Assembly (NCBI GenBank): GCA_003151735.1
Contig: PLYI01000011.1
Span: 1-35,768 of the forward strand
DNA: 35,768 nt
Reading direction: 5' to 3'
Source: Candidatus Bathyarchaeota archaeon
GTDB taxonomy: Archaea > Thermoproteota > Bathyarchaeia > Bathyarchaeales > Bathycorpusculaceae
Part shown: piece after piece, positions 7,332-14,615 of the stretch
Layout of the letters: every line of letters begins with the position of its first letter
Position numbering within the stretch: the stretch's first letter is position 1
Made by a program: the position numbers and the translations under genes
The notes under the pieces: generated by a model
Databases searched by the model: none
What the model was told of the DNA's origin: nothing
What the model saw: only the letters and a program-made list of their open reading frames with translations

Positions 7332-9493
7332 TGTGGTGCTCCTTGCGCAGCGTTTCCGCCAGCATTGGGTTGATCGGGTTGTGGTTGTCCAGCCTGTTGG
7401 CCAGCTCCACCATTTTGTATTTGATTTGTTTGGGCATCGAGCGCGAGCTGCCTATCAATATGGTCTTGCTCAGCCTGGAATATCAACGCCGCATCTTTTT
7501 GGTCATGCTTCATAAGCTCTATTGCAAGTGCAGTCTTTTGTTCCATTGCGACGATTCGCTCTTTGGATTGAATGTCTAATATCTTGGTGCTAATGGTTTG
7601 TTGGTCAATTTTGGCTTGTTGAGTGAGTTGAGCAATCATATCGCCCATATGTTTCATTTGGGCTTGAATTTGTGGAGGTATTGGGGCTTGTTCTTTTCCA
7701 TCGTCTGCTAGTTGAGGCGGTAACATTTTCTTCAAACGATCGGCAATCTCTGTTGAACCTTCCCAGTCCATATTGCGAACGAGTAAATCCATAGCGAATT
7801 GCATTGACTGAGGCATTGAACGAGATAAATCAAGCATTGAGGCGACAGCTTCTTGACGCTTGGTTTGATATCCAGGTCCAGTGCTAACAGTGCAATCATA
7901 AGTCCCAGAATCTAGAAAGTGAGACTTTGAAACGCCTTTTTCTTGGAATATCTGATTAATCTTTTCAATTTTAACTGTCCCGTCATCGCCTATAACTCTA
8001 ACGGCTTGAGCACTATCATAAACTTGGGGAATCCAATTAAGCATGACGCGGCCAGCGTGACGTAAAGACCTTGAGAGATTGTCTATGTAATGGAAATTCC
8101 CAGTCTGAGCTTGTGAGTTCCTGCGTTGAATTGCAACGCCTGATTCTGAGTTACTTCTCTTCCCTAAAGTATCGTCGTAAATGCCAGTCGTACCCTTCAT
8201 ATCATCAATGCACTGAGACCTTGCTTGAGTGATGGCCATGATTGGAGGTTCAACGACATTTCTTTGAGGTGGAGGTGACGGTTGACCGCCAAGGGACTTA
8301 ACCTTGTATTCTAGGAATGCATGATTCTTAGTGTTGGCAGTTTTCCATTGTTGCTCGTATCCTTCAAATTGCCCCTCGGCACCGATGTAAGGTGACTTAG
8401 GAGCAAGGGCAATTGTTTCGGTCTCAGCGGAGGCCCAGTAATTGTACATTCTTTGAGGATCTTTTGCGTGACGGATAATGCCTGATAAAACCCTTTTACC
8501 GTCGACTATTTCCTCTTCACCGATAACAGGGATTATAGGAATCCATTCGCCTAAGATTTCAGTCTCTTCTAAGATGTCTATTCCATTGATCTTGGCCCAT
8601 TTAACTTTTGAGACCATTGTGGTTCGCTCAGACGTTACCCTTACACCTTCAGGTAAACCCATCATGCCGTCTTTCCAGTCTTTAAAGTCTGGTAGGCCCA
8701 TGATGTCTTCTTTTTCTTCCACTGAGCCATCACTCAAAAGGCATATGTCGCATTCTTCATAGGTTTTGTAATAGTACTCGGCAATGCGAACTGAGTCAGT
8801 TCTTACCCAACTTGAGGAAAGACTGCCCATGCTTCCCCAGTCAGACATTTGGGATAGTTTTGCATCAGGATATTTTGCCTTAAACTCATCTTTTGAGATG
8901 TCCTCAAATACGAAACCCCATTCCATGTCTGAACCATCAGGCTCTTGATAAAAAGGGTCTGTATAAACTGAAAACCTGTCTTTAATGAGTTTGACTCTGA
9001 TTTCTTGTTGAAAGGACATGGCGTTAACGTAATCAGTTATGATTCTGAAATATCCTATGCCCTTACTTGTCGCAGCTTCGAAGGCTGTGTCGTAAGCAAC
9101 GTCTGCGTGAGACGCATATTCAATGTGTCTGATTATTCCTTGTAAGATTTTAGAAGTGTCTGAGTCGGCTTCTTCATCTACAGGATTGACCTTGATTGAG
9201 GGTCTGTTTTGGCGCTGGTCATTTGTGATTTGTCTAACGAACTGTGGTATGCGATTGATGGTTAAACATGGCCTTTGTTCAAGTAATCTTTGAGATTTGA
9301 TATCAACGGGCCATTGATCGCCTATCATAAACTTGGCGTCTTCTACTTCGTCTTGCCTCGTTTGTTCTTCATACTCCGCTGCCAGGTTAAACCGATGTCT
9401 CGCAACGCTTAGAAATTCTTCGTCGGTTAGTTCTTCATTTCGGGTAAGTTTTGTTGATAGTTTATTATCGTCGGTCTCTAAATCGTCTGCCAT
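7328..9493 (-). CDS. Portal protein, P22 gp1 type
   Basis: This 721-residue protein is nearly the length of P22 gp1 (725). Typical segments are ITNDQRQNRPSIKVNPVD, GYFRIITDYV, the DPFYQEPDGSDMEWGF region and HFLDSGTYDCTVSTGPGYQ. Long helices follow, and the C-terminus is Gln/Gly/Ala-rich, matching the extended barrel of P22-like portals. The portal forms the dodecameric ring through which DNA is packaged and to which gp4 attaches. The ribosome site is weak. It follows the terminase genes, separated by an opposite-strand gene. Confidence 0.93.
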   Translation of the reverse strand: MADDLETDDNKLSTKLTRNEELTDEEFLSVARHRFNLAAEYEEQTRQDEVEDAKFMIGDQWPVDIKSQRLLEQRPCLTINRIPQFVRQITNDQRQNRPSIKVNPVDEEADSDTSKILQGIIRHIEYASHADVAYDTAFEAATSKGIGYFRIITDYVNAMSFQQEIRVKLIKDRFSVYTDPFYQEPDGSDMEWGFVFEDISKDEFKAKYPDAKLSQMSDWGSMGSLSSSWVRTDSVRIAEYYYKTYEECDICLLSDGSVEEKEDIMGLPDFKDWKDGMMGLPEGVRVTSERTTMVSKVKWAKINGIDILEETEILGEWIPIIPVIGEEEIVDGKRVLSGIIRHAKDPQRMYNYWASAETETIALAPKSPYIGAEGQFEGYEQQWKTANTKNHAFLEYKVKSLGGQPSPPPQRNVVEPPIMAITQARSQCIDDMKGTTGIYDDTLGKRSNSESGVAIQRRNSQAQTGNFHYIDNLSRSLRHAGRVMLNWIPQVYDSAQAVRVIGDDGTVKIEKINQIFQEKGVSKSHFLDSGTYDCTVSTGPGYQTKRQEAVASMLDLSRSMPQSMQFAMDLLVRNMDWEGSTEIADRLKKMLPPQLADDGKEQAPIPPQIQAQMKHMGDMIAQLTQQAKIDQQTISTKILDIQSKERIVAMEQKTALAIELMKHDQKDAALIFQAEQDHIDRQLALDAQTNQIQNGGAGQQAGQPQPDQPNAGGNAAQGAPQ

Positions 9494-9511
9494 ACTTCAG
9501 AGTGTCGGTTA

Positions 9512-9862
9512 ATGTATGTAAAAATTACAACTAAAAAAGGTCGAGTAGACTTATTACTAGACGCGATGTATAAGCCACTAATGAAAAAGAAAACCAGAAG
9601 AGTTGTAAGAGTAAGTAGAAAAATGGAAATTGATGAAAAATTCTATGAAATTTCAACACGACTTCTATCGCATGATAGTCTTTTGTCAGGAATGACAGCA
9701 AGAATAATTGGACTAGAAAGGCTTGTAGCCATCGTTCAGTCTGATTTACGTGCTAGAGTTACCTATTTAGAACCACCGCAAAATGTGACACCAAAAATTA
9801 CTTACGAGGGGTTAGCTAAGGAATGTACTAAAATGCTTATTCGTGTTTTAAATAAGATTTGA
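9512..9862 (+). CDS. Unknown protein, opposite strand inside the late operon
   Basis: A 116-residue reading frame (MYVKITTKKGRVDLLLDAM...) fills the gap between the terminase nuclease and portal genes but points the other way. The minus strand here has no plausible frame. The translation looks like a real protein: a basic N-terminal half (KKKTRRVVRVSRK) and a long amphipathic helix (ISTRLLSHDSLLSGMTARI). Local A+T is higher than in the neighbours, and no strong ribosome site is visible. This is the layout of a moron, a gene inserted into a late operon with its own transcription. No family recognised. Confidence 0.55.
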   Translation: MYVKITTKKGRVDLLLDAMYKPLMKKKTRRVVRVSRKMEIDEKFYEISTRLLSHDSLLSGMTARIIGLERLVAIVQSDLRARVTYLEPPQNVTPKITYEGLAKECTKMLIRVLNKI

Positions 9863-9866
9863 ACAC

Positions 9867-10601
9867 TCACCCCATCCAGCTTCCGTTACCCCCTGGACTT
9901 ACTAATTGAATGACATTTTTCTTCTCTGTTGGTTTTGTCTTAGCACGATCAAGTCCTGACATTATTAAATAACGTGTCGCGTCCATTAAGTGATCGTTCT
10001 CTTTTACAACTTGCCCCTTTTCATCACGCCGATAAAGCCTAAATTCTGTGCGCCAATTGTTTAAGCTTTGAAAAACTTTAAGCCTTCCACTTGAAAGCCT
10101 TTCCCAAACAGCATAGATACCAGCTTCCCGAGCATTGTCTGCGGTCTCAAGATCTAGGCCTAACCCCTTATAGGTTTCTAGCATCTGAAGCCCATCGTGT
10201 TGCGCTCGCCCCCTGGAAGCTGGATCTATGACACCAGGAATCCACGGCCCACGGGCTTTTATTGCCTGCGCATGAATACTTGGTTCGGCCTGCCCTCTAT
10301 AGTGCTCGCCGTATAAATATACAATATCGTTTTCTCTATTCCATGCTGCCCATACTGCGGCCGTTCTAGACCAACCAATATCAAGACCAAAACATCTTGG
10401 CCAATGGACTGGTATTTCCATGTCAGGTACCACAACGTCTGCTTCGACTACTGGATAGATGGCCCCTGAGCCCAATTGAGGAATACCTTTAGACCTAGCA
10501 TCTCTTTGAAATGGTGGAAGAGACGCGAGCATTGATTTCTTCTGTTCTTCAGAAAGATGCGGGATATCATCCCAACCAATTTGAAGACAGAATTTACTCA
10601 T
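9867..10601 (-). CDS. Terminase large subunit, nuclease half
   Basis: This 244-residue protein corresponds to the C-terminal RNase H-like nuclease domain of a large terminase. Its start (FCLQIGWDDIPHLSEEQKK) matches the inter-domain linker in intact proteins of this family. Likely metal-binding acidic residues are Asp74 (FGLDIGW), Asp126 (GVIDPASRG) and Asp203/Asp207 (NDHLMDATR). The domain cuts concatemeric DNA during headful packaging. It is separated from the ATPase half by a stop and restart: the ATG overlaps the ATPase stop as ATGA, one frame back. See the finding on the split. Confidence 0.9.
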   Translation of the reverse strand: MSKFCLQIGWDDIPHLSEEQKKSMLASLPPFQRDARSKGIPQLGSGAIYPVVEADVVVPDMEIPVHWPRCFGLDIGWSRTAAVWAAWNRENDIVYLYGEHYRGQAEPSIHAQAIKARGPWIPGVIDPASRGRAQHDGLQMLETYKGLGLDLETADNAREAGIYAVWERLSSGRLKVFQSLNNWRTEFRLYRRDEKGQVVKENDHLMDATRYLIMSGLDRAKTKPTEKKNVIQLVSPGGNGSWMG

Positions 10602-11293
10602 TCGCTCATCGCCAATTCTGGCATAAATAATAGAACAACGTCTGACATACCAGACATAGGTGTGAACGTTGCAATCATAAGCCCGTTAGTTGTCATAAGC
10701 CTTGTTAGACACTCAAAATAGATGTCCTTATTTGGTTCTTCATCGAGTGAAATGCCATGCTTCGCAGTCCCTTGAAACTTCTCACGTCCTTGATCATAAG
10801 ATTTGAAGGCAAGAGTGCTAACGCCTCCACTTGAATGCTTAATATTAACCGTGTCTATTGCGTCTGCTAGGCCCCTACGAGATGAACAATCAATAATGTT
10901 TTCCTTTGGTACCATTCCCGTTCCAAGGTCGCCCATTGGCCCCATTAAAGCGAATTGCAGGATATTCCTAGTTGTCTCTCCGGTATTACTCGCAGCCCAC
11001 CAATCAACTGGATGATCAAACCGTTTACCTTCCCACCAATGCGGGTAATGACCAATCAAGTGAAGTGACGTTTCAAAACAACTCATGGTCGTTTTCCCAC
11101 AGCGATTGCCCGCGATTGCGGCGCGCTCTTGATGAATGGCGCCGGCCGCGAAAAACTGCGTATGTTTTGAATAGAGTTCGCGCCTTAAAGGACCTTCGTC
11201 GGTGTAATAACTGTGAAGCTTCTCGCCCTTCTCGCGCCTAGCAAGTTCTTCCCTAATCTTAATCCGCTCGGCAAGTTCTTCATCACTATTCAT
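10598..11293 (-). CDS. Terminase large subunit, ATPase half
   Basis: This 231-residue protein carries the packaging ATPase. Walker A is at residues 62-69 (GNRCGKTT), Walker B with the catalytic Glu is ISLDEE (181-186), and the coupling motif is ATFTP (208-212). The sequence stops at MPELAMSE, just where intact relatives continue into the nuclease domain, which is encoded by the overlapping next gene. The start overlaps the preceding 64-residue gene. The two halves probably assemble as one motor, but a disabling mutation or sequencing error cannot be excluded. Confidence 0.9.
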   Translation of the reverse strand: MNSDEELAERIKIREELARREKGEKLHSYYTDEGPLRRELYSKHTQFFAAGAIHQERAAIAGNRCGKTTMSCFETSLHLIGHYPHWWEGKRFDHPVDWWAASNTGETTRNILQFALMGPMGDLGTGMVPKENIIDCSSRRGLADAIDTVNIKHSSGGVSTLAFKSYDQGREKFQGTAKHGISLDEEPNKDIYFECLTRLMTTNGLMIATFTPMSGMSDVVLLFMPELAMSE

Positions 11294-11480
11294 TCAATGC
11301 TTTATGGGCAATACATGGCCCACATTTACATTCACCAAAATGAGTACCGTAAACGCATGGACCCTCAATCTCTCTCAAGGCGTTCGTATACCTTGCCAAT
11401 TGTTCCATGAGTTCAAGGAGTTTATTTTGATTGGTTTGAACTAAGACCTTATGAAGTGGTTTAGATAACTGGTTGTTCAA
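11286..11480 (-). CDS. Small Cys-rich protein upstream of terminase
   Basis: This 64-residue protein starts at a TTG preceded by AAAGG at seven bases, inside the 3' end of the glycosyltransferase gene. It has a helical N-terminal half and a Cys-rich C-terminus (CVYGTHFGECKCGPC), which could bind a metal. The stop overlaps the terminase ATPase start. No family recognised. Longer versions beginning further upstream would overlap the glycosyltransferase more and lack a ribosome site. Confidence 0.6.
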   Translation of the reverse strand: MNNQLSKPLHKVLVQTNQNKLLELMEQLARYTNALREIEGPCVYGTHFGECKCGPCIAHKALNE

Positions 11481-12411
11481 TTTGATACCTTTCCCCTTTG
11501 TCTGCCATTTCTTGTACGACGGGCAATAGTTTATCAAAGTCAGGCTTTATGACTTCATATTCCGCGTGACTTATCATAGCCCCAAGCTTGTCATCATGGC
11601 AGTTCTTAAACTTTCGTCCAGACCCACAAAAGCATGAAAGATTCCTTGGCCATTTAACGAACGGATTTGCGACCATTTCTTTTGTGTCATTTTTCTCATG
11701 GATATTTACTCTGCTGTAACCTTTATCAATTGGCTTGGTTGCACTATAAAGATGCCTTCCAACATGATCTACGATTGCTTTAGTCTGAAAATAGATCTTA
11801 TGTCCTGCCTTTTGAACCAAGTCACAAAAGCCCCAATCTTCAGTATCAAGGCCACCGTGCTCATTTATGCCCATCGGGAAAAACATCGTTTCGTCCTGCA
11901 TGTCACCTAAGAGTGGATCGCGCCCGGGGTTATATTTCTTGCATAATGGTTCGATGTCCTTGAACACCGAAACGTCAATGCAAAGGAAACCTGTTGGGAT
12001 TCTATGCACCTCAACCTCACCGTTTTCATCCATATGGGTTTCGAGGTACTTTGAAGGGTCCTGTTCATACTCTTGAACGTCTGTCATTAATGGTTGAAAG
12101 TTAAGTTTTATTGGGAATACTTTGTAGGGATAACTTCCACCTACAATCTTATGTTTAGAGTGTATGATCTCCATGACTTCTGGACCATCCCAAGAGATGT
12201 CTGCATCTATGAAAAAGAGCTTATCAAATCCGTTATTGATGGCGTAGTGCGCGCATCTATTTCGGGCCTGGGAGATGAAGTTTTTCGTCTCATGGATTTC
12301 GCCGAAGCCTATCTTTTCCCTTAGCAGAAAGGGAAGTGTACGCATCATGCTTTGATGATAAGCGGCGGGGAAGGAACCATCAAATATCGGCGTTGCAAAA
12401 CAAACCTTCAC
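11461..12411 (-). CDS. Glycosyltransferase fused to a C-terminal SEC-C zinc motif
   Basis: This 316-residue protein starts KVCFATPIFDG and has a GT-A-like half with a DxD motif (FFIDADI, Asp69 and Asp71), GGSYPYK and an EDWGFC segment near residue 191. Residues about 260-272 (CFCGSGRKFKNCH) fit the SEC-C zinc-binding consensus C-x-C-x8-C-[CH], familiar from the SecA C-terminus and from many stand-alone proteins, where it mediates contacts. SEC-C may dock the enzyme on a protein or nascent chain; that is inference. It overlaps both neighbours and lies between TerS and TerL, an odd place for a sugar transferase. Confidence 0.8.
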   Translation of the reverse strand: MKVCFATPIFDGSFPAAYHQSMMRTLPFLLREKIGFGEIHETKNFISQARNRCAHYAINNGFDKLFFIDADISWDGPEVMEIIHSKHKIVGGSYPYKVFPIKLNFQPLMTDVQEYEQDPSKYLETHMDENGEVEVHRIPTGFLCIDVSVFKDIEPLCKKYNPGRDPLLGDMQDETMFFPMGINEHGGLDTEDWGFCDLVQKAGHKIYFQTKAIVDHVGRHLYSATKPIDKGYSRVNIHEKNDTKEMVANPFVKWPRNLSCFCGSGRKFKNCHDDKLGAMISHAEYEVIKPDFDKLLPVVQEMADKGERYQIEQPVI

Positions 12412-12632
12412 TTTACGATCTCTTGAGATTCAAAATAAGCTTGTTTGATTTTCATGATTTCCATATCGAATGCATCGATTGCCCTTCTAACGGCCTCTTT
12501 ACAAGCATCCGATGATCTAAAGCCCATAACGGGTGTTTCAATTTTAGCCACTAAACAATCTCGAGTAATGTCATAAACCATGACTCCACATGTTTCATTA
12601 CCTCTAAAATCATATGTTCCAAATTTGATCAC
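12408..12632 (-). CDS. Small conserved-looking late protein
   Basis: This 74-residue protein (MIKFGTYDFRGNETCGVMVYD...) looks like a small alpha/beta fold: two N-terminal strands and a long C-terminal helix (KEAVRRAIDAFDMEIMKIKQ). It overlaps TerS upstream and the SEC-C glycosyltransferase downstream as ATGA on both sides, so it is clearly part of the late operon. No family recognised. Confidence 0.7.
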   Translation of the reverse strand: MIKFGTYDFRGNETCGVMVYDITRDCLVAKIETPVMGFRSSDACKEAVRRAIDAFDMEIMKIKQAYFESQEIVK

Positions 12633-13012
12633 TTATCCCCTTTCTCTAGCTCTTTGAGCCTAGCCCTTAGTTCGTCTGTGCTTTTGTCTGCGTAAGTATT
12701 GTGGTTTAGGTTTAGATTTTCAACCTTATCCGACATACCAAGCATATTCTTCGAAAGCCATATCAGCATTGTATTGTCGCCGGATAGTGCTTTCTCAATC
12801 ATTTTACGTTTTATAGACATTCGCGTATGGACGGCCCTTTTGTCACGGAATGACGCAAATGTTTCTTGGAACTTTTCTTTAACGAATCGTTCAATAACGT
12901 CATGAGAGCAACGAAAAAAGTCTGCCGTCTCTTGAATTGAAGGGGAAAGTTTCATCATGGATTCAAGTTGGTCTAGGTCAATCGCAATCTTTGGCCTGCC
13001 CATTTTAGCCAT
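12629..13012 (-). CDS. Terminase small subunit
   Basis: This 127-residue protein begins MGRPKIAIDLDQLESMMKL after three residues. It contains a helix-turn-helix (SIQETADFFRCSHDVIERFVKE) and a helical C-terminus (TDELRARLKELEKGDK), the usual plan of small terminases that recognise the packaging site and recruit the ATPase. A GRPK(I/K) opening is common in this group. It lies two genes after the late promoter and upstream of the large subunit. The ATG at 13012 overlaps the preceding gene; an ATG three codons later is an alternative. Confidence 0.85.
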   Translation of the reverse strand: MAKMGRPKIAIDLDQLESMMKLSPSIQETADFFRCSHDVIERFVKEKFQETFASFRDKRAVHTRMSIKRKMIEKALSGDNTMLIWLSKNMLGMSDKVENLNLNHNTYADKSTDELRARLKELEKGDK

Positions 13013-13226
13013 CGATCAGCTCAGCCTTTTTACCCGTGTATTTCTCCCAACGTGCGACGATAACATCGCAGTAGTGCGGGTCAGTAAAAACCATGTCGGC
13101 CTTCTCACCATTCATTCCTTCCACTTTAAGAATGCCATACTCTTTTCCAGGAAAAGTTTGTCCGGTCCATAACCAACAACCTGTATTTGGTTCAGGAATG
13201 GAATTAGAAAGTATCAATGATTTCAA
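13005..13226 (-). pseudogene. Chimeric remnant: HNH-like start joined to a DNA methylase end
   Basis: This 73-residue frame is the first gene after the late promoter, with a strong ribosome site (AGGGGG). Residues about 8-35 (IPEPNTGCWLWTG, then YGILKVEG) look like the start of phage HNH endonucleases. Residues about 43-50 (DMVFTDP) match the catalytic region of DNA methylases, and the rest (HYCDVIVARWEKYTGKKAEL) matches the extreme C-terminus of such methylases. The centre of the methylase is missing. The join falls on a DP dipeptide present in both motifs, as expected from an in-frame deletion. It is probably inactive as an enzyme but may still be translated. Confidence 0.6.
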
Positions 13227-13247
13227 GCCGTACCCCCTTTTACTTAT

Positions 13248-13278
13248 ATTATATCGGTGATTTGTGTGGAAAGGTCAA
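13248..13278 (-). promoter_or_regulatory. Probable late promoter
   Basis: Reading the minus strand there is TTGACC (13278-13273), a 19-base spacer and a perfect TATAAT (13253-13248), about 20 bases before the first late gene and its AGGGGG ribosome site. The spacer is two bases longer than ideal, so an activator may be needed. This is the only gap at the head of the late gene block and it lies just downstream of the early terminator, which fits its role. Confidence 0.65.
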
Positions 13279-13283
13279 GTGCA

Positions 13284-13375
13284 GGGCCCCTGAGCCCCCG
13301 AAAGGGCCCAAGAGTTTCAACTCAGACTGAGGCTTTGAGTGAACTCATTACTTATTAGAGTTTTTGACTGAAGTC
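13284..13375. repeat. Cluster of short palindromes upstream of the late promoter
   Basis: Between the early terminator and the late promoter are two GGGCCC blocks able to pair with each other (about 13283-13309) and four compact inverted repeats: GAGTTtcAACTC (13312-13323), CTCAGaCTGAG (13321-13331), GAGTgaACTC (13337-13346) and GACTgaAGTC (13366-13375). The ACTC/GAGT half-site recurs. This looks like a regulatory region, perhaps for a late activator or antiterminator, but no protein can be assigned to it. Confidence 0.45.
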
Positions 13376-13382
13376 TAGAAAT

Positions 13383-13410
13383 AAAAACCCCCGGCATCAT
13401 TACCAGGGGG
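13383..13410 (-). terminator. Rho-independent terminator of the early operon
   Basis: On the minus strand a CCCCC (13410-13406) and GGGGG (13392-13388) stem with an inner GG/CC extension is followed by TTTTTATTT. It lies just after the last early gene (13433-13642) and before the late promoter, so it separates the two transcription units. Confidence 0.8.
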
Positions 13411-13432
13411 CTGAGGAATCGACTTGGTGATA

Positions 13433-13642
13433 TTATTTTAGCGATTTTTTTGGTTTTGGAACAAGTCTGGTTTTTCTCAAAGGATGTTCTGGAAGAGCGT
13501 TTAGTTTTTTCCTAAATCTTTGGAACTTGTTTTTATGGAAGATGGCGGCGGCTTTTGCTTTGACAAGGCAACACTCGTCGCACCTACATTTTCGTGTAGA
13601 ATACGCATAGATGGTTCCATGCTTAATTGGCAGTTTTTTCAT
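13433..13642 (-). CDS. Small basic zinc-binding-like protein (HGT...CRC..C type)
   Basis: This 69-residue basic protein contains HGTIYAYSTRKCRCDECC, the HGT-x-Y-x(n)-CRC-x2-C motif seen in many short phage and actinobacterial proteins of unknown function, likely metal-binding. The C-terminal half is very Lys/Arg-rich (PKPKKSLK), suggesting nucleic-acid contact. It is the last gene of the early operon. A perfect 19-bp palindrome (13648-13666) sits directly upstream of its start, overlapping its leader, so its expression may be individually controlled. Confidence 0.7.
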   Translation of the reverse strand: MKKLPIKHGTIYAYSTRKCRCDECCLVKAKAAAIFHKNKFQRFRKKLNALPEHPLRKTRLVPKPKKSLK

Positions 13643-13647
13643 AAGGT

Positions 13648-13666
13648 TGATTCCGACGTGGAATCA
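13648..13666. promoter_or_regulatory. Perfect palindrome TGATTCC-N5-GGAATCA (operator-like, copy 1)
   Basis: The plus strand reads TGATTCC, GACGT, GGAATCA. It lies in the gap between the second secreted-protein gene and the small zinc gene starting at 13642. The identical arms and spacing recur at 23879-23897, and degenerate copies occur at gene junctions between 16.5 and 18.6 kb. A dimeric repressor site is the likely meaning; the binder is unknown. Confidence 0.6.
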
Positions 13667-13675
13667 TATGAAAGT

Positions 13676-14119
13676 TCAATATTCCCAACCATTGTAATCA
13701 ATAAAATAGCTGGTGCCGGTCGTGGTAAGGTTCGAGCATGAAATTGCAAATGAGCTAGAGACCACTATTGGCGTTTCAGGAGTTACTACCACTCGGTCAA
13801 TTTCTGAGGTGGTTGTATTTGTTAGGTTAAAGGTCGCAACTGTTGTGCCTGTTGGAATCTGCAAAGAGCATGATCCAATTTTAGTTGCCGAAGCTGATAT
13901 TATATTAAAAAAACCTTCCATGCTGAAGGAGTTTAGGTAAAAGTTCTTTCCTCCAGTTTCAGTACGGGAAACAATGTTTTGCGCAGCAACCACTGCCGTT
14001 CCAACCGTTCCACCCGCGTTGATATAGGTGGCATTTGGTAGAAGAAACTTTTCACCTAAGCTGATTCCCGCATTAGCGAAAGAGCTAACAAGCAGGATAG
14101 CTAAAATCAATGATTTCAT
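13676..14119 (-). CDS. Secreted protein B, tandem paralogue
   Basis: This 147-residue protein has a clear Sec signal peptide (MKSLILAILLVSSFANA, cleavage after ANA). The mature protein is beta-rich and begins GISLGEKFLLPNATYINAG, nearly the same as its upstream neighbour; identity continues to the C-terminal NGWEY. Two Cys in the mature part could form a disulfide. The ATG at 14119 overlaps the upstream paralogue's stop (TAATG), with GGGA before it. Function unknown; it is exported to the periplasm or beyond and is not an obvious virion part, as it lies in the early unit. Confidence 0.75.
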   Translation of the reverse strand: MKSLILAILLVSSFANAGISLGEKFLLPNATYINAGGTVGTAVVAAQNIVSRTETGGKNFYLNSFSMEGFFNIISASATKIGSCSLQIPTGTTVATFNLTNTTTSEIDRVVVTPETPIVVSSSFAISCSNLTTTGTSYFIDYNGWEY

Positions 14120-14574
14120 TAGTATTCCCAACCGTTATAGGTCGCGCCCCAATAGGTCGTGGTTGCCGTATTGTTCACGCATTGAACTGCAAAAGAATTT
14201 GAGATAACAATAGGCGTGGCAGGTGCGATAACGATTCTATCAACTTTTGAGGTGGTTGGGTTATTGAAATTATAAGTGGCTACGGTGGTACCCACGGGTA
14301 TTTGCAAAGAACAATACCCTAGTCTAGTTGCTGTGGAAGAAATAACCGGGAAAAACCCTTCAAGAGTAAGTGAGTTTAGGTAAAAATTGGTTACGCCGTT
14401 TTCTGTGCGAGAAACAACTGTCTTTCCTTGATTTAGAGGGGCTAGAGTTGCGACGGTAGCACCGGCGTTAATATAGGCAACGTTTGGCAAAAGGAACTTC
14501 TCGCCAAGTGTGATGCCTGCCGAAGCAAAAGATCCAATAAATAACAGGCTTAGGAATGCGAGAAATTTCTTCAC
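14119..14574 (-). CDS. Secreted protein A, tandem paralogue
   Basis: This 151-residue protein has a signal peptide (MKKFLAFLSLLFIGSFASA) and a mature part starting GITLGEKFLLPNVAYINAG, followed by VSRTENG, NFYLNSLTLEGFFP and CSLQIPVGTTVATY, all shared with its downstream copy. The start is a GTG with no clear ribosome site, but a TTGACC element like that of the late promoter lies upstream (14605-14610), so the pair may have its own promoter. The tandem copies indicate duplication and divergence. No family recognised; host surface or envelope modification is a guess. Confidence 0.75.
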   Translation of the reverse strand: MKKFLAFLSLLFIGSFASAGITLGEKFLLPNVAYINAGATVATLAPLNQGKTVVSRTENGVTNFYLNSLTLEGFFPVISSTATRLGYCSLQIPVGTTVATYNFNNPTTSKVDRIVIAPATPIVISNSFAVQCVNNTATTTYWGATYNGWEY

Positions 14575-14615
14575 AAATCAAGTATTGGTCGACTCAAATA
14601 GGAAGGTCAAGTGTT

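Noticed and set aside
10590..10605. Programmed -1 frameshift joining the terminase halves
   Set aside because: No X-XXY-YYZ heptamer near the overlap; the ATGA restart is the simpler reading.
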